NCBI RefSeq assembly: GCF_921293095.1
Contig: NC_060251.1
Location: forward strand, 65,985,585-66,049,584
Length of the DNA: 64,000 nt
DNA from: Ischnura elegans
Taxonomy: Eukaryota; Arthropoda; Insecta; Odonata; Coenagrionidae
Direction of reading: 5' to 3'
Part shown: piece by piece, positions 41,544-53,312 of the stretch
Numbering within the stretch: position 1 is the stretch's first letter
Layout: every line of letters starts with the position of its first letter
Notes under the pieces: model-generated
Told to the model about the DNA's origin: nothing
Seen by the model: only the letters and a program-made list of their open reading frames with translations
The model's database searches: none
Made by a program: the position numbers and the translations under genes

Positions 41544-42055
41544 AAGTTTCCAAGTAGGCTTCCGCGGAGATTATGATGAATTCTGCTGGTTTTTCCGGGT
41601 ATTCTTCCGCGTTTATCCATTATGTAGGACGATATTTCGCCAACGTTCCAGTTGGCTTCCTCAGGTCCACTGAAGTGTTGAATGCAGAGATTTGTTCATC
41701 TTATATACACCCCGTTTGCCGCCTTTTTTCTCGAGGTGTGCCCTGATTGGTCAGGATCTTTGAAGACCCTTTTCCACGCGCTAGCAGGGCTGTGCCGGCT
41801 CTCCGGAAAATCCTTTGAGCTTTCTTCGACTGAATGTGATGTTTGACCTCGACAAAGGCAGGGGTGGTTTTGGAGTCTCTGCATCGCTCAAGAAAAGCCA
41901 AAGAAGATAAGAGCTTCCCCTTCTTCTTACGAAGTTTCTCGAACCTCCTGCTGTCCCTGGAAATTTCTTCCCCGTAGAAATTCCTAAAGTTTCCAAGTAG
42001 GCTTCCGCGGAGATTATGATGAATTCTGCTGGTTTTTCCGGGTATTCTTCCGCGT
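41544..42055 (-). mobile_element. complete 512-bp Penelope-like element with terminal direct repeats
   Basis: A short Penelope-like retroelement lies inside a LINE tail, bounded by an exact 13-bp target duplication TTTCTGTCTCCTC (41531-41543 and 42056-42068). Its ends are near-identical direct repeats of about 71 bp (41544-41614 and 41987-42057) sharing AAGTTTCCAAGTAGGCTTCC through ATTCTTCCGCGTTT. On the minus strand the order is terminal repeat, an open frame of about 100 codons (LRKKKGKLLSSLAFLERCRD, VEVKHHIQSKKAQRIFRRAG), a stop, a hammerhead-like motif, and the second terminal repeat. The motif is at 41620-41660: CCTGAGGA, A, six-pair stem GCCAAC/GTTGGC, GAA, ATAT, C. The 4-bp helix I GGAC/GTCC is present. 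The frame looks like the start of a Penelope-type ORF. The reverse transcriptase and GIY-YIG endonuclease are missing, so the copy is non-autonomous. Confidence 0.85.
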
Positions 42056-42190
42056 TTTCTGTCTCCTCCTTATCTCATCTAGAAGTTTCCACTCCTAGGC
42101 CACCATATCTAGAACTTCGTCCTTCCTCTTCCTATCCGCTCACCTCACTCTCTCCATTCTTATACGTACCCACGTCTCAAACACCGATAT
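42056..42190 (-). mobile_element. second LINE family 3' tail, copy 1, 5' part
   Basis: Continues the LINE tail after the insertion. CTTATCTCATCTAGAAG, ACCATATCTAGAACTTCGTC and CCACGTCTCAAACACC match 56380-56500 (CATTTAGAAGCTGCCTC, ACCATGTTTTGCACTTCGTC, CCACATCTCGAAAGCC). The first 13 bases are the target duplication. Confidence 0.65.
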
Positions 42191-43133
42191 CATTGGTGAT
42201 AGTGTGTAAATTTGTGACGTTAAGAACGTCACTTAGTCGGTTGTAAAGAAGTCGAATTTCCCTTGTGTCGTGACTTTTTTTTTCGAATTACTTCTTTTTT
42301 CGGAGCAATGTACTTTCAATATACTTTTTATCGTTGATAAACACCTGTTAAAATTTAGTTTTCGTTTTTCAAAGCACTATGTATTTTTGTACCCTGTATG
42401 TTAACTGACATTTAGCTGTGAGATAAAATTTTTCCTTAGATTCATCATGGAATACTGAGCATCTAAGGAAGGAACGCAACGCATCAAGGAAGACTGGCGT
42501 CTTGCTTTTATATCAAACAACTTCAAAGTTTTCTAATATGTCTTGTTTTTTTTAACATTATTCAAACGTATCTCATAAAAATTCTATTGTAATTCACGGG
42601 AAATAAATCAATATTTTCGCGGGAAAGATAATAGTATCTGGAATAACTGGAAACCTCATTTAGTTTTCTGAATCCCAGTGCCTAGTGAACGCCATCATTC
42701 AATTCAGTCCAATGTAGAAGGACTGGTGTTTCAATTTTCTCTCAAATTACTTCATAGTTTTGCATTATCTCGTGTCATTTAAGACTCTTATCTCCTGGGA
42801 AACCTGCAAACCTCATGTAGTTTTCTGAAACCCAAGCGCTGGAGGCCCTGGATTTATGACACCGTGCTGTCCCTAGTACTGTAGATCCGAAGTGCTGGCC
42901 ATTTTTCATACTTCCGTGTAATTTATAAAAAAACAACCTTTGATGCGAGGAATAGGTGTTTAATATAATTTTATATTTGTTTATTTAGAGGTTATATTAG
43001 ATATTTAACACTGTGTTAAAAAATGGAAAAACTGCTATTTTTCAAAAGAGGGGTGCTGTAATGTTACCCCCGTAGCAGAAATCGAAGGATTTCACGTGGT
43101 GTAATATCACGCCCATAGCACACAAAGTGATAA
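42191..43133. repeat. non-coding, with weak direct repeat
   Basis: 42645-42678 (GGAAACCTCATTTAGTTTTC, TGAATCCCAG) and 42801-42836 (TGCAAACCTCATGTAGTTTT, CTGAAACCCAA) are direct repeats about 155 bp apart. The sequences ahead of them (GACTGGCGTCTTG near 42494, GACTGGTGTTTC near 42721) also correspond, which suggests an old duplication of about 200 bp. No gene. Confidence 0.45.
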
Positions 43134-43190
43134 GAACGATTCTTCGGTATGAACCGAATCGCTCGACTCGAATCGCCGAAACGAATCGTT
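43134..43190. repeat. inverted repeat of AACGATTC/GAATCGTT words
   Basis: AACGATTCTTCGG (43134-43146) pairs with CCGAAACGAATCGTT (43176-43190), and GAATCG-type words recur between them. Could form a cruciform or bind a dimeric factor. Function unknown. Confidence 0.5.
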
Positions 43191-44321
43191 AAGCTCACCT
43201 CCGAGGGTGAATGTGAGCTTGTGTGTGTGTGCTATTGACACATTTTGCCCTGTTTGCCAGCTCGGAGAAATCTCTCAAGGCGAAGGACGACTCTAATATG
43301 ATTGGTTGCGGTCGGCCGGGGAAGAAGATCGGAGGAGGAGGGAGAATGACGGGAAAGAAGGGGGGGGGGGGGGGGGGCGACAGCCCCCTTTCGGATCTCC
43401 TCTCGCCCGGGGCGCCTTTAATATGCGTATGCATGCGTCCCTATCTGTGCTCGGCTGGGCAGAGAGAGATACCTATAAAAGGGATCCTGGTGTGTGTGTG
43501 TGTGAGTCGAGTAGAGACGATAAAACCGAGATATTTACGAGGAGTGGAGAGAAGGAGAGAGAGAGATTATGCCGGAACGATATATTTTTTTTACCCCTTT
43601 TTTCTTTTGGGCCCACTTTTTCCGGATTTCCAGTCCGTGCGACGACCAAGGGCCGTTAAAGAACATTCCCCGTTATATGCGGTGGCTTGGGATCGCTGAA
43701 AAGACTTTTCTCCCGTCGCGGTGTTAAGGCGATTCGCCGTTGAGCATTCATCTATGCGCGGATGGGGGTGACGTGAGATTTTTCTGGGCGGGACGTATGG
43801 CTTCTCGCGTATTGGCGTAGTCAGGGGTTTTTGCGGCACAGATCGCCGCCGCTAGATCTGTGACCAGCCGGCAACGACGACTGGTCCACGCCGCGAATCC
43901 CCCCAACACTTAACCTAGACCTCATACTGCTGAGTTTTCGGGATTTCTTTATGTTTTCTTTTGTAAATCGATTCGTGAGTGACAGTATACAAAAGAATGA
44001 GGACTCAAGGGAGCCCTACGAGGATACAGCACACCGGGGCCGGGACCCAGTAATTCAACTGATACGCCCTATCACCCGGGGAGGGGAGTGGAAATGGGAA
44101 GGAAAAGGAAGGAGGCGCCACGGCGCCTCCGCGATAGGAGCCCAGCGACGCCTCTGGGGTAGGGATAGGAATGGAAGGAATGGGACGGAAAAACCCCCGC
44201 GGCTATGATAAGCGACCGGGGCCCACTACTAGCGAAACCTGGAAAAACATTTCTGTGCTAGCGATTTTAGAGGATTGTCCCATGAATAAGAATAATCCAA
44301 CGATCAAATCGCTAAATCAAG
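43191..44321. other. GC-rich, low-complexity region
   Basis: Holds an 18-base G run at 43360-43377, a (TG)n run at 43490-43504, (GA)n near 43553-43566, and a perfect GGAGGCGCC/GGCGCCTCC hairpin at 44111-44130. Frames stay open over up to 158 codons because of composition (43223-43699 plus) and have Gly/Arg-rich translations. 43830-44220 is CpG-rich and not recognised. Confidence 0.5.
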
Positions 44322-45811
44322 CAGTCAAGCCTCGTTAAGTGAGAAAAACTATAGGTGGGACTCATTGCCAGATCCGATCATTTTTACCCTTAAAAGCCTC
44401 CAGGAGCACCGACTTAAAGGAAATATTGGGGGTGGCCATTACGGGGGTCTTACCCCGAGAAATTTTCCAAATTTTAAATGAAAAATAGTGAATTTTTAAG
44501 TTTTTTTAAAGCGAAAATCCCGAAAAATCGACTCTCGATAACTCGAAGCTCCGGGAAACTCGACAAGCCTGACACATTTTTTTGGCATTTAAAAAAGAAA
44601 CTAAGCATAAAAAATCCCGGTATTTTAGTAAAAAGCTAATTTTATGTACGGTAATAATTATGCTAATGGACTTTAAGAGAGCAGTGAATTTGCAGCTCTG
44701 AAAAGACTGGAATTATATTTAAATAAATCCTAAACTATCATTAAAAGAATTAATTGCTATAGTAGATTCAAATTAATTTATTTTCTTTAATTATTGGGGC
44801 TCCAACCCCGCCCCCCAAACGAGTTTTTGCGGGGGCTCAGGTCTCCTCAGGCCCCATCGACTCGGCGCCACTGAAAGCCTCTGTAAGTGAGAATCTAGGA
44901 ACCTCTACAATTGAGAATTTTTTTAAAATCAGAATTAAGGCGGTGAATGATTGCACGCTACCCGACTCGGTATGGAATGACGGGAAACGTATATCACACT
45001 CAAACTTTAGATTCTTATACATAGATATTAGTTAACTTTGACTTGAACGGAACAGATTCTTCATGACTCTATCAAGTCCTAACGCACACTTTGACGGAAG
45101 TTAAGAGAGAAAGAGTGTGATATTTTTTCGCAGAACATTTCAGAAGTCTACATTGTTACGTCTTCGAATCCAGCGAATCGAGTTATGCTGTTGTAGAGTC
45201 GTTTCAAAAAGGAAACAATCTATTTTTGATGAGAAAAATGACATAAAAAACGTTTACCCCTAGAGTGCCGGGGAGCACTATCGCGTTCCTCCTATCTCTC
45301 GCGAAAAGAGCCAGGAATGCAATTTCATTCTTTAAATTATAAAAATTAATTCATATCACCAAAAATTCGTCAAATAATACATTTAAAAAAGCGAAACCAC
45401 ATATAATTAAGATTTCCTAAAGTTTTTGAATAAATACCTTTAGGTTTTTTTGAGACCCAATTTTTTTACTAGCCTACTGCAAAATCAGCAAAATGCATCC
45501 GCACTTTTAGCATAGTACCTAGAAAATGGGTTGGCACCCATAAGGTTAATGATGCCGCAAGAGAATTTCAAAAGACATCATCATATTTATTGAAATAAGC
45601 CTAATAAATAACTTAAAGTTTATAGATAATTAAATACATAATGAGTATATAATTGTGGATTCCCTGCACTCTCCTCTCCCTAATTCCTTCTTTGTACCTC
45701 TATGAGCGAGAGAGGTCATTCCGGAACCTTTGTAAGTGAGAAACTGGGTAAGTCAGAAACCTCTGTAAGAAACGCCAGTCCCTTGACCTCTGATTAATCA
45801 AGGTTCGACTG
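44322..45811. mobile_element. possible pogo/Tigger-like DNA transposon remnant
   Basis: The left end CAGTCAAGCCTCGTTAAGTG (44322) and the right end, read as CAGTCGAACCTTGATTAATC on the minus strand (45811 inward), look like the terminal inverted repeats of pogo/Tigger-type elements. A TA follows the right end, but the expected TA is missing on the left. Similar words (CCTCTGTAAGTGAGAA, TCTCGATAACTCGAAGCTC) recur inside at 44530, 44877 and 45727, suggesting several end fragments. No transposase frame is left. Confidence 0.4.
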
Positions 45812-48689
45812 TATTCTCTCCTTGTCTTCTATTCAAATGAGCTAGGTGATGACCTTCCAATTCGAAACCAAGGTTGTACTTTAATACATTTATGTGGAAT
45901 TATAAAGTTTTTTTACTTTTCTTTATATGTTAAGTCGAGTCCATGAAGTCACTCCTGAACCAGTGAATTATGTAAAGGATATAACTTGAGAATGGAAGAA
46001 ATGGAGTGCTGCATTGCATCAATCCATTTACTGTAGAGAATGAACAAATCCGTTTTAAATGCTCCCAAAAGGTCTACGGAGAAAACAACAGAGCAAGGAA
46101 GGTCAGATCAGATTAAGACAAATCTCCATGTTGGGAGTAGAGGGTCTAAAAAAATGGCCAATTGCGTTTGCGTGGATAATGTACACATCCACAATCAGCC
46201 ACATGTAGGCTGATTGATCAAAACGAAGTACTACTAGATGTTGAATGAATTCAAGAATCTCTGGACTATGAAATTGAGCTATCATCAGGGCACTTAAATT
46301 TTTATGCTAGTGCTGCCATTTTTCATTTACCTCTCCTGTAACTTTCCCGTATCCTTCCTAATATTTCTTTTCTTTTTACCCTGTACGTCACTAAAACTTA
46401 CTTCTTAATTCTTTGGTGTGTCATTTCAGTGGCACTTTAGATTATACAGGTGAATGCTTCTTCAAGATATACTGTCGCTCACTAAACTGTGTAATTTTGG
46501 TGCACATTTCGAGCTTTTTTCATTTACTTTATATCCTTTCCATTCTCAAAACATACCGTTGAAAATATAATTCATGCATCGAATAGCGCGATTGAAACAA
46601 GGAAATATTTGCGTAGTTATTATACCTTAGATGAACACTTGATTCTCTTCAGAATTTCCGTTGCGAGCACATTTCTCATCAACTCATTCAGTATTCTATT
46701 TCATCCTATTCAAATTTATCCCAAAATTATCCTTGTATTTGATTAAAGGTTTCCTTTTTTACTGGAAAAATAACGGTAAAAAGGAAAGCTAGTATGCAAA
46801 ATCATATCTTCAGCATATAACGAGTTTTGCTCAAAGCAGCCAAATGTTTCAACTATCTTTGCTCTTGAGCGTTTGTTTTATGTCATTAGACTATTCTCAG
46901 TCTTTTCCTGTGAAATAACTAGTTTCTCGCTATCAGGCCATTTATGTGTGTTATATTCTGTTTCTCTGGAGTCTGCAAGATCTTCGATAATTTTGAGCCC
47001 TTGGTTGATTTCTCAATTAGCCTCCTTGCTCAGTATTTAATGGAGGTTATTCCCTTCGTTATATGCTCATCTTTATTCCTCGCCCAATTTCTTGTTTTTA
47101 CACGATTTAAATGGATTTTTTGACGTTACTTTCAAAGCGTTCATCATCTCTCCAATTGAGAAGATTGCATTTATAAGTTATACGGTAGAAACTGGTTTCT
47201 AGATTTGCATTAAAAGGGAGTATTTATTATTATCTGATCGGGTTTATTCCCATTAATCCCAGTTTCATTAATTGTTTTTTATCCTCGATCAATTTTTTAG
47301 AGCGTCGATTAAATTTGCTTTCGTTTATTTCAAAGGACCAATTTTCTCCCTAATGGTAGCGATCGCATCATTTGATTGCGTTAAAATCGAATTATACTAA
47401 TTCCCTTTAATCTGCACTATCCCCAATCGTCGTGCATTTGTCTTTTTCTTCTACGTATGTGTGATTTTTCAAAATTTACCAAATACATTTTCCTGCATTT
47501 ATTGCAAAGCTTGCAAGTTCCGTCAAAATTACGAGAGTTCATCACTGAATTATTCCCGGGGAAACATATTCTTTAATCGCATTTACATGGAGTCTTTAGT
47601 CTTAGTTATTTGAAACCGTCATTTCCAATATGCCTTGTTCAGTTAATATTGAAAAATAAATCAAATTAAAAGCCCTTAAAAGGCCTCCGGCAAGGGAGAA
47701 GAAATGTAGGATCTATTTTAACATCAAGACGAACGAGAAAAAAATCATACCTCTGTGGAATTTTCGCACAATTTGCGCATTGCGGGTGACTCCGTGAAGT
47801 TATCACCGTGGCTTGATCCGGTGCAATTGATTAATTTATTCTTACTTTCGCTTCTATCAAACTTTTTATTTCCTGCCAAAATTAAAAATAACTTACCCAA
47901 TGAATAATTTGAATGGAAACTATACATTCAATCACCCTTTCTACCAAAAACTTGGACCCGCAACCTCCATTCCATATCAAGGCGAGGAACTGGATTTCCA
48001 AAGATTGCGTGAGAACTTCTGATGCGCCATCCAATCCTTTCTCTTGAAACGGCGACGGCCCAATCAGCAAGTCACACCGCCTCTCCCGCGAGTCGCAGAA
48101 ATTAACGCCGGGCGGCGAACATTTCTTTGGCATACTACTCGGTCGGTCGGTCGGAGCGCTTGGGAGTTGTCATCGGAAGCATTCGAGAAATGCGCCAACT
48201 CACCCGTCCATCGGCGGAAGGTTCTTCGGAGGAGGAGGGGCGAACCTTTGGGCGAAAGAGGACAGGATTAAAAATTTCTGGGAATTTCACCGAGGCTAAT
48301 GGACGCTCATCCAATCGCGTGTGCGGTCCGTCTCAATTTCCTCCTCGTCCAGCGTATGGGGGAAATCCATTTCGCACAAGAGATGACAACAAATTTTCAT
48401 GTTAAGTGCGAATTTAATTTCTTTTGAAAGAAGTGGAATATCCTGGGCCTTTATAGCTCACGGGATTAAAATAAGGTAGTGATATACTCCTTAGCCATAT
48501 CAAGGCTACAGTCCAGGGGATTCCATTTATACCATTAAATGCATGGCTGTGCATAAGTTCATCTCGTATTACTTGGTGATGGGTGTTGCCTCGGTTGCGT
48601 TGGTGGTGGATCGCAAATTGTGAAGAGGCGTCCCAGGAATTATAATAGAAAAACGTCGGTTAAAACAGTTTTTTGAGGGATTGATTTTT
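45812..48689. other. non-coding stretch
   Basis: A small perfect hairpin CAATCAGCC/GGCTGATTG is at 46192-46216. 46300-47700 is AT-rich and empty. 48040-48400 is GC-richer with a short GGTC repeat at 48141-48154 and overlapping open frames on both strands, none with a domain. Confidence 0.5.
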
Positions 48690-49200
48690 AATCGAAATGA
48701 AAAGCTCTTATTTTCAGCAAAAATCGAAATTTGAACAGGAAGATCGATTAATCGAAGAAGTCGATGCTCTATTTTCTTAAGTACATTTATTGAAAAAACA
48801 TGTTTGTAATGCATTCGAAAACACTCTAAATAGAAATTTGAGATTTAGGAACAAATAAAGAGAAATGTACTTAAAATACATGCGTGAATTGCTAGTCAGA
48901 AATTTGCAAATGCACCCGCATTTTACTTTTGTGATCGCCGGCTGGAACCATTCGGCTTCACTAAATGTTTTTTTAGAAAGATCAACTGATTTCGATGCTT
49001 TCTTGATGATCGAGGGTGCTTTCCAACTGTACCGATCTTAGAGAAAAGTCTTTTACATGACGTTATCATAGACCGATGGTGACCTAATGAGATCAAACGA
49101 AATTGTCAATGTCGGAGTCTAAATATCGAGCTTTTATCGACATTCGAAGATCAAGGCTCGATCTCGATTTCCTCGATCGATGACATTTGAAACTCGATTT
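48690..49200 (+). repeat. dispersed repeat B, copy 2
   Basis: Full-length counterpart of the copy at 7.2-8.2 kb without the retrotransposon insertion. The right part beyond 49110 is rich in TCGA words (CTCGATCTCGATTTCCTCGA). A minus-strand frame over its left part (48569-48814) is not recognised as a product. The element has no visible terminal inverted repeats, so its class is open. Confidence 0.6.
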
Positions 49201-49261
49201 TAATTTTTGTCTATCACTTCTAAGAAATCTAGCATGAAAATTACTGATTGTAAGTAGGTAA

Positions 49262-49735
49262 TCAAGATTCTTTTAAACGGGAGAGAAAAAACAGTGGCCA
49301 TCGTCAACCTCAAAGGAGAGAGATTGGAGTGAGTAGAGTCATTCAGCCACCTCGGTAGCTCCATTACCTGGTATGGTATAAGCACAAAAAACATGAAGCT
49401 TCGTATAGCTTAAGCTAAAACGGCATTCGCAACAAAAACGCTTCCAGTCTCCACCAAGAGCTTGAGAATGGAGACAAGGAAACAATGCCTTGAAGTATTC
49501 GTGCGGGCAGTGGCACTCTACCGATGAGAAACATGGACCATAGGTAAAACTGACCAGAGAGTGTATATTTTTTAGCGACCTGGTACTGGCGGCGTTTGAA
49601 GACATAAAATGGGCGATTAGGGAAAGAAGCAAGGTGTACCGTAGAATAGAGGAAGATAGGGAAATGTGGTGTACCATGGAAGGATCGGTGGATAGAACAT
49701 AAGACACATTCATTTGGCGAGAAATATAGTGAAGT
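49262..49735 (+). pseudogene. RTE-like LINE reverse transcriptase tail, decayed
   Basis: Plus-strand translation with several stops and frameshifts: VAIVNLKGERLE, stop, VESFSHLGSSIT, then KTAFATK, STKSLRMETRKQCLEVFVRA, VALY and WYWRRLKT. This is the stretch that precedes the WCYRRM...DRVSNE tail of the 26.2-kb copy, so both belong to one family. The 135-codon minus-strand frame is antisense to it. Confidence 0.65.
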
Positions 49736-49751
49736 GTTTGAATCAAATGAT

Positions 49752-50708
49752 ATACATCTGCATAATACCCCGCGAGCCGCCTAAAAGGCGTGTGGCAGGG
49801 GGTGTTAGGACACCAGCCGTTTACAACTATAAGAAAAAAAAAGAAGTGCTCTAACGGGGTTGGGACTAGCGTTTATTAAAGTCCTTTATGGTTCGGGGGA
49901 AAAACGAATTCCCATATCTATCCGTTCGGCAAAACATCTCTCTTAATTTATCGCTTCTATCGGACCTGGAAATATAGTGTGACTCTAATATTATGTTCCC
50001 CGTGTAGCTCTTAAAGATATCCATTCTCAATTGTTCAAGCAATCTAAGCCTAGCGCGCAGCCTCCGAGTCTCCAACGGCTCCCAGCCTAATTCGCTTAAC
50101 ATCTGGGTAACACTGTCTGTACGCCCGTAGCAGTTTTTGACGAAACGCGCAGCCTTCCTTTGTATTTTATTCAGTTCGCGGATTAAGTCTTTCTGCACCG
50201 GATCCCATACGTTCGCTGCATATTCAAGGTGCGGTCGGACGAGAGTGAAATAGCACCTTTCTTTTACTTTCTCATCCGAAAATCTTCCCACAATACGCTT
50301 GACGAATCCTAATTTCTTCAGGGCTATACCGCAAATATTCTTTATATGTGTTCCCCACGTGAGGTTCGAGGTTATCGTAACTCCCAGGTACTTCACTTCG
50401 TCTGTTGCCTTTATGTTAATACCATCCACTGCATAAACATGGTTAGAGTTGGACGAATTCCGCAAGAAATGTACCGCCATGCATTTGCTCAGATTAAGTT
50501 CGAGTCCCCACTCTTGGCTCCACAAATGTACGTTGTTTAAGTCAGATGATAGAATTTCATAGTCAGAGTGATCACTAATAGCAGTGGTGTGAAATGACCT
50601 AGCCGTCGACGCACCCAAAATCTCAATACTACATTGTAGTACAGGGAAAATAGAAACGGAGGTTCCTAGTGGGAGGCTAAGAGATAGGAAAATCCTAAAT
50701 AAGGGCAC
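49752..50708 (-). pseudogene. CR1/jockey-type retrotransposon, truncated reverse transcriptase and 3' end
   Basis: A 280-codon frame (49866-50708) followed by the 3' UTR and terminus (CACGCCTTTTAGGCGGCTCG). Recognisable are LWSQEWGLELNLSKCMAV, VKYLGVTITSNLTWGTHI, VRPHLEYAANVWDP, IQRKAARFVKNCYGRTDSV and LGWEPLETRRLRARLRLLEQ, the thumb and C-terminal tail of a jockey-superfamily reverse transcriptase. The protein joins this family only from about residue 30, just after where the catalytic FADD box would be. The palm core and the endonuclease are missing. The first 25 or so residues (LSLSLPLGTSVSIFPVLQ) probably come from unrelated flanking DNA. The intact frame suggests a recent insertion. Two shorter relatives lie at 25.8 and 38.1 kb. 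Confidence 0.85.
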
Positions 50709-53227
50709 AAGGAGAAGAACATCAACGAACTGAACAATCTGGCTCTAGAAAACCAGCAGCGGAGGGCTGTTGTGATTTGACTCATCCACTATTGATAAAA
50801 TATGTACGAGTCAAATATAATTAATCCCTAAGAATTAAAACATGCCTGAAAATTTACAACCAACAATCCATCTACTACTTCTTCATCAAAACTAATCAAG
50901 GAATACAAAAAATCCAGCATTTTTTTCATTAAACATTAAAGAAATGCGACGGCAGCAAATGCGATGCATTATTTCGGCCACCAGAAAAATTAGCTGAAAT
51001 TTCAAGAGCGATTGGGTGAGCGTCCATTAGTTCCAGTGAAATTATCAAGTTTTAATCACTATAGGTATAGAAACATAGCTATATATCTCTGGAATACAAT
51101 ACTTTGAATAAATCAATTGAGTAGACTCACAGATTAAGTAAATCCATTCTCGGCTATGTATGGGAAATAGGGAATGTGGATGCACATTCTCATGTTAATT
51201 TTGAGGTTATTTTATTATGGGCTTGACGTTTTCGTTTGGGAGATTAACAGTACCTGGGGCGATTTATTAGTTTTTTAATCTAAATGCTGCATATTCCCAG
51301 ACTTGAGGAACAGAGGAAGGACTGAGCTAAACTCACTGTCTGCATTCGTTCAATAGTAGGATAGTACGCCGCGAAGTATTAGTTCAATTCTATTCTCTTC
51401 TCTGTCAGAAATTTAAAGCTTCTTTTCCTTGTTCATTTTTTATTCTCTCTTCCGAGCCTAGGCGAAAATTATTCTTTATCTGTTCCCATACTTGGTAAAA
51501 AAAACCTAAGTAACCTCTATTTCTACTGCCAAGGCACTACAATCCGTTGCAACATTCTGCCACCTGAGTTCGAAGACATTAATTCGTTAAACTCATAACC
51601 AGGTAATGCAACCCAGTCCATGATTTTATTTTTTCGCTAAAAATATAATATGCTGTATGAAAAATAAACATTAATCTTATCACCACAATGCCGAATTTCT
51701 CTCATAGTATGCTGAAGTAATTATTGACTGCAAAATTTGAAATTTTGCCTGGATTTTATTTCCAGTTCATACCAATTGTTTTCATGAAGTGTTTTTCCTT
51801 GTAAATCCTACCCTCAAACATTTTTGACCTTCTTTTCAGTTTTATTAAAAAAAAAAGATTTATTCATTCAATCTTATTTCCAAAGAAATGAAATGAATTC
51901 ATGACTTTCTGCCTTTTTTGATGGTATAATTTTATTTTTATAATTTCTGTAGTAATTCCGTTGTAAGTTTAGAAACAGAATTTCAGCTCATTTCTCTGGT
52001 TGCCCAAAGGATGCAATAAGATATTAGTTTCCCATTTATTTTTTGTAATTAAAGGCTTTCAAATTAATCATGCCAAGTTTCACGTCTTCAAGATCATAGG
52101 AATTTTAGTAATTGAAACGAATGTAAAAATTCGTTATTTTCTGATCCACTTACGTGGTGAAATCTCCGTTTCCGTCATCTTGCTTTCGAGTTCATTTCTA
52201 TGAATCCAGCCATAATGTATTTCCGTAAACTGCTCGTAAGTTAAAAGGAGTTTTTAAATATTTATGCGTTAGGGTTGTAGTAAGTTGGCTGAATATCCCT
52301 TTTTGCAGATGTTTGAGTTAAACTTTTTTGGAGTAATCCTCAGCGATTGCCTTGCAAAAGGTACACAATAGAGAAAACAGTCAAAGGATGTGATTCGGGA
52401 GCATGAGAATGCATGCTGAAAGTGGAAAAACTAAAAAAAAAAGAGCAGTGGGAAGAATTTATCTGAAATTTCCCGCGTCCTAAGTTTCTACCTGGGACAA
52501 ATCCCTCCGTAATGCGTGCTGAAGCTTCGACCTTAAGAGAAAACCAATTCCCCTGTAATTGTACTCGAGGGCATCAGGGTGAATTAATATTCATAACAGA
52601 TGAGAGAGGTATGCAGATACAACTAAAGTCACGTTGTAATCATTTGGGAACCGTTGAAGGAGCATGAGAAAATTATCAAGGGTGTACGTCGCGTGGCCAA
52701 AGTAACGGTAGTCTCTATTGGGAACTCTCGTAGAAGCAATAGTTTGAGCGATGGAATTGCATATTTATTGGAGTGCATGTGCGCAAAATGTCTCGCTCGC
52801 ATTGCGTGATGTTCTCAAGAATTCTTTAAATGGTCCTTGACTATTCTACATTTCAAAGTTCTGGAGGTAATTCAAAGTGGCTTCTGATTGAGTCTGTCAT
52901 TGGGTTCTAGATGAATGGCTCTTGCGCACAGTTAAATCTAATCGAAATTATCCCGTTGGAATGCATGCTAATATTATAACTTTTTTACGTAACGTTCTGC
53001 ATTGCTCAGCTCTCCGTTTGATACTCTCCTTCGTCCCGTTCATCTGGAGACCCAATGCCCTGCGGCGAGAACATCGAGAGAACGTTTCTCGACCTGTCTC
53101 AGTCTGCTTCCGAGAACCTTTGTGATTACCCTTTTGTCTGTTTTTCGGTATGCTTGCTACCGAAGTTTTAGGTTAATTAACTTTGTACTCGAGAATTAAA
53201 GAGTCACCGCGATAAAATGTATTTAAA
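50709..53227. other. non-coding stretch
   Basis: AT-rich, with no gene, tRNA or repeat partner recognised. The frames at 52000-52203 and 52922-53199 are short and featureless. Confidence 0.5.
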
Positions 53228-53312
53228 TGGGTTTACAAAAGTTGCCACCCGCGTCGCCGACGGAAAAATTGATCCGAATTACACGGGGAAATAAGGTAAA
53301 ATTAGGGGTGTT
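53228..53312 (+). repeat. dispersed repeat C, copy 2
   Basis: GGGTTTACAAAAGTTGCCAC, CGCGTCGCCGACGGA, TGATCCGA and CACGGGG...TAAAATTAGGGG, inverted relative to 30092-30178. The copies are about 75 percent alike by eye. Confidence 0.55.

Noticed and set aside
41110..41673. 187-codon plus-strand open frame
   Set aside because: Runs antisense through the LINE tail and into the Penelope-like insertion. The real coding remnants are on the minus strand.
43223..43699. 158-codon Gly/Arg-rich plus-strand frame
   Set aside because: Crosses an 18-base G run and TG/GA microsatellites. Overlapping frames in the same DNA are equally open.
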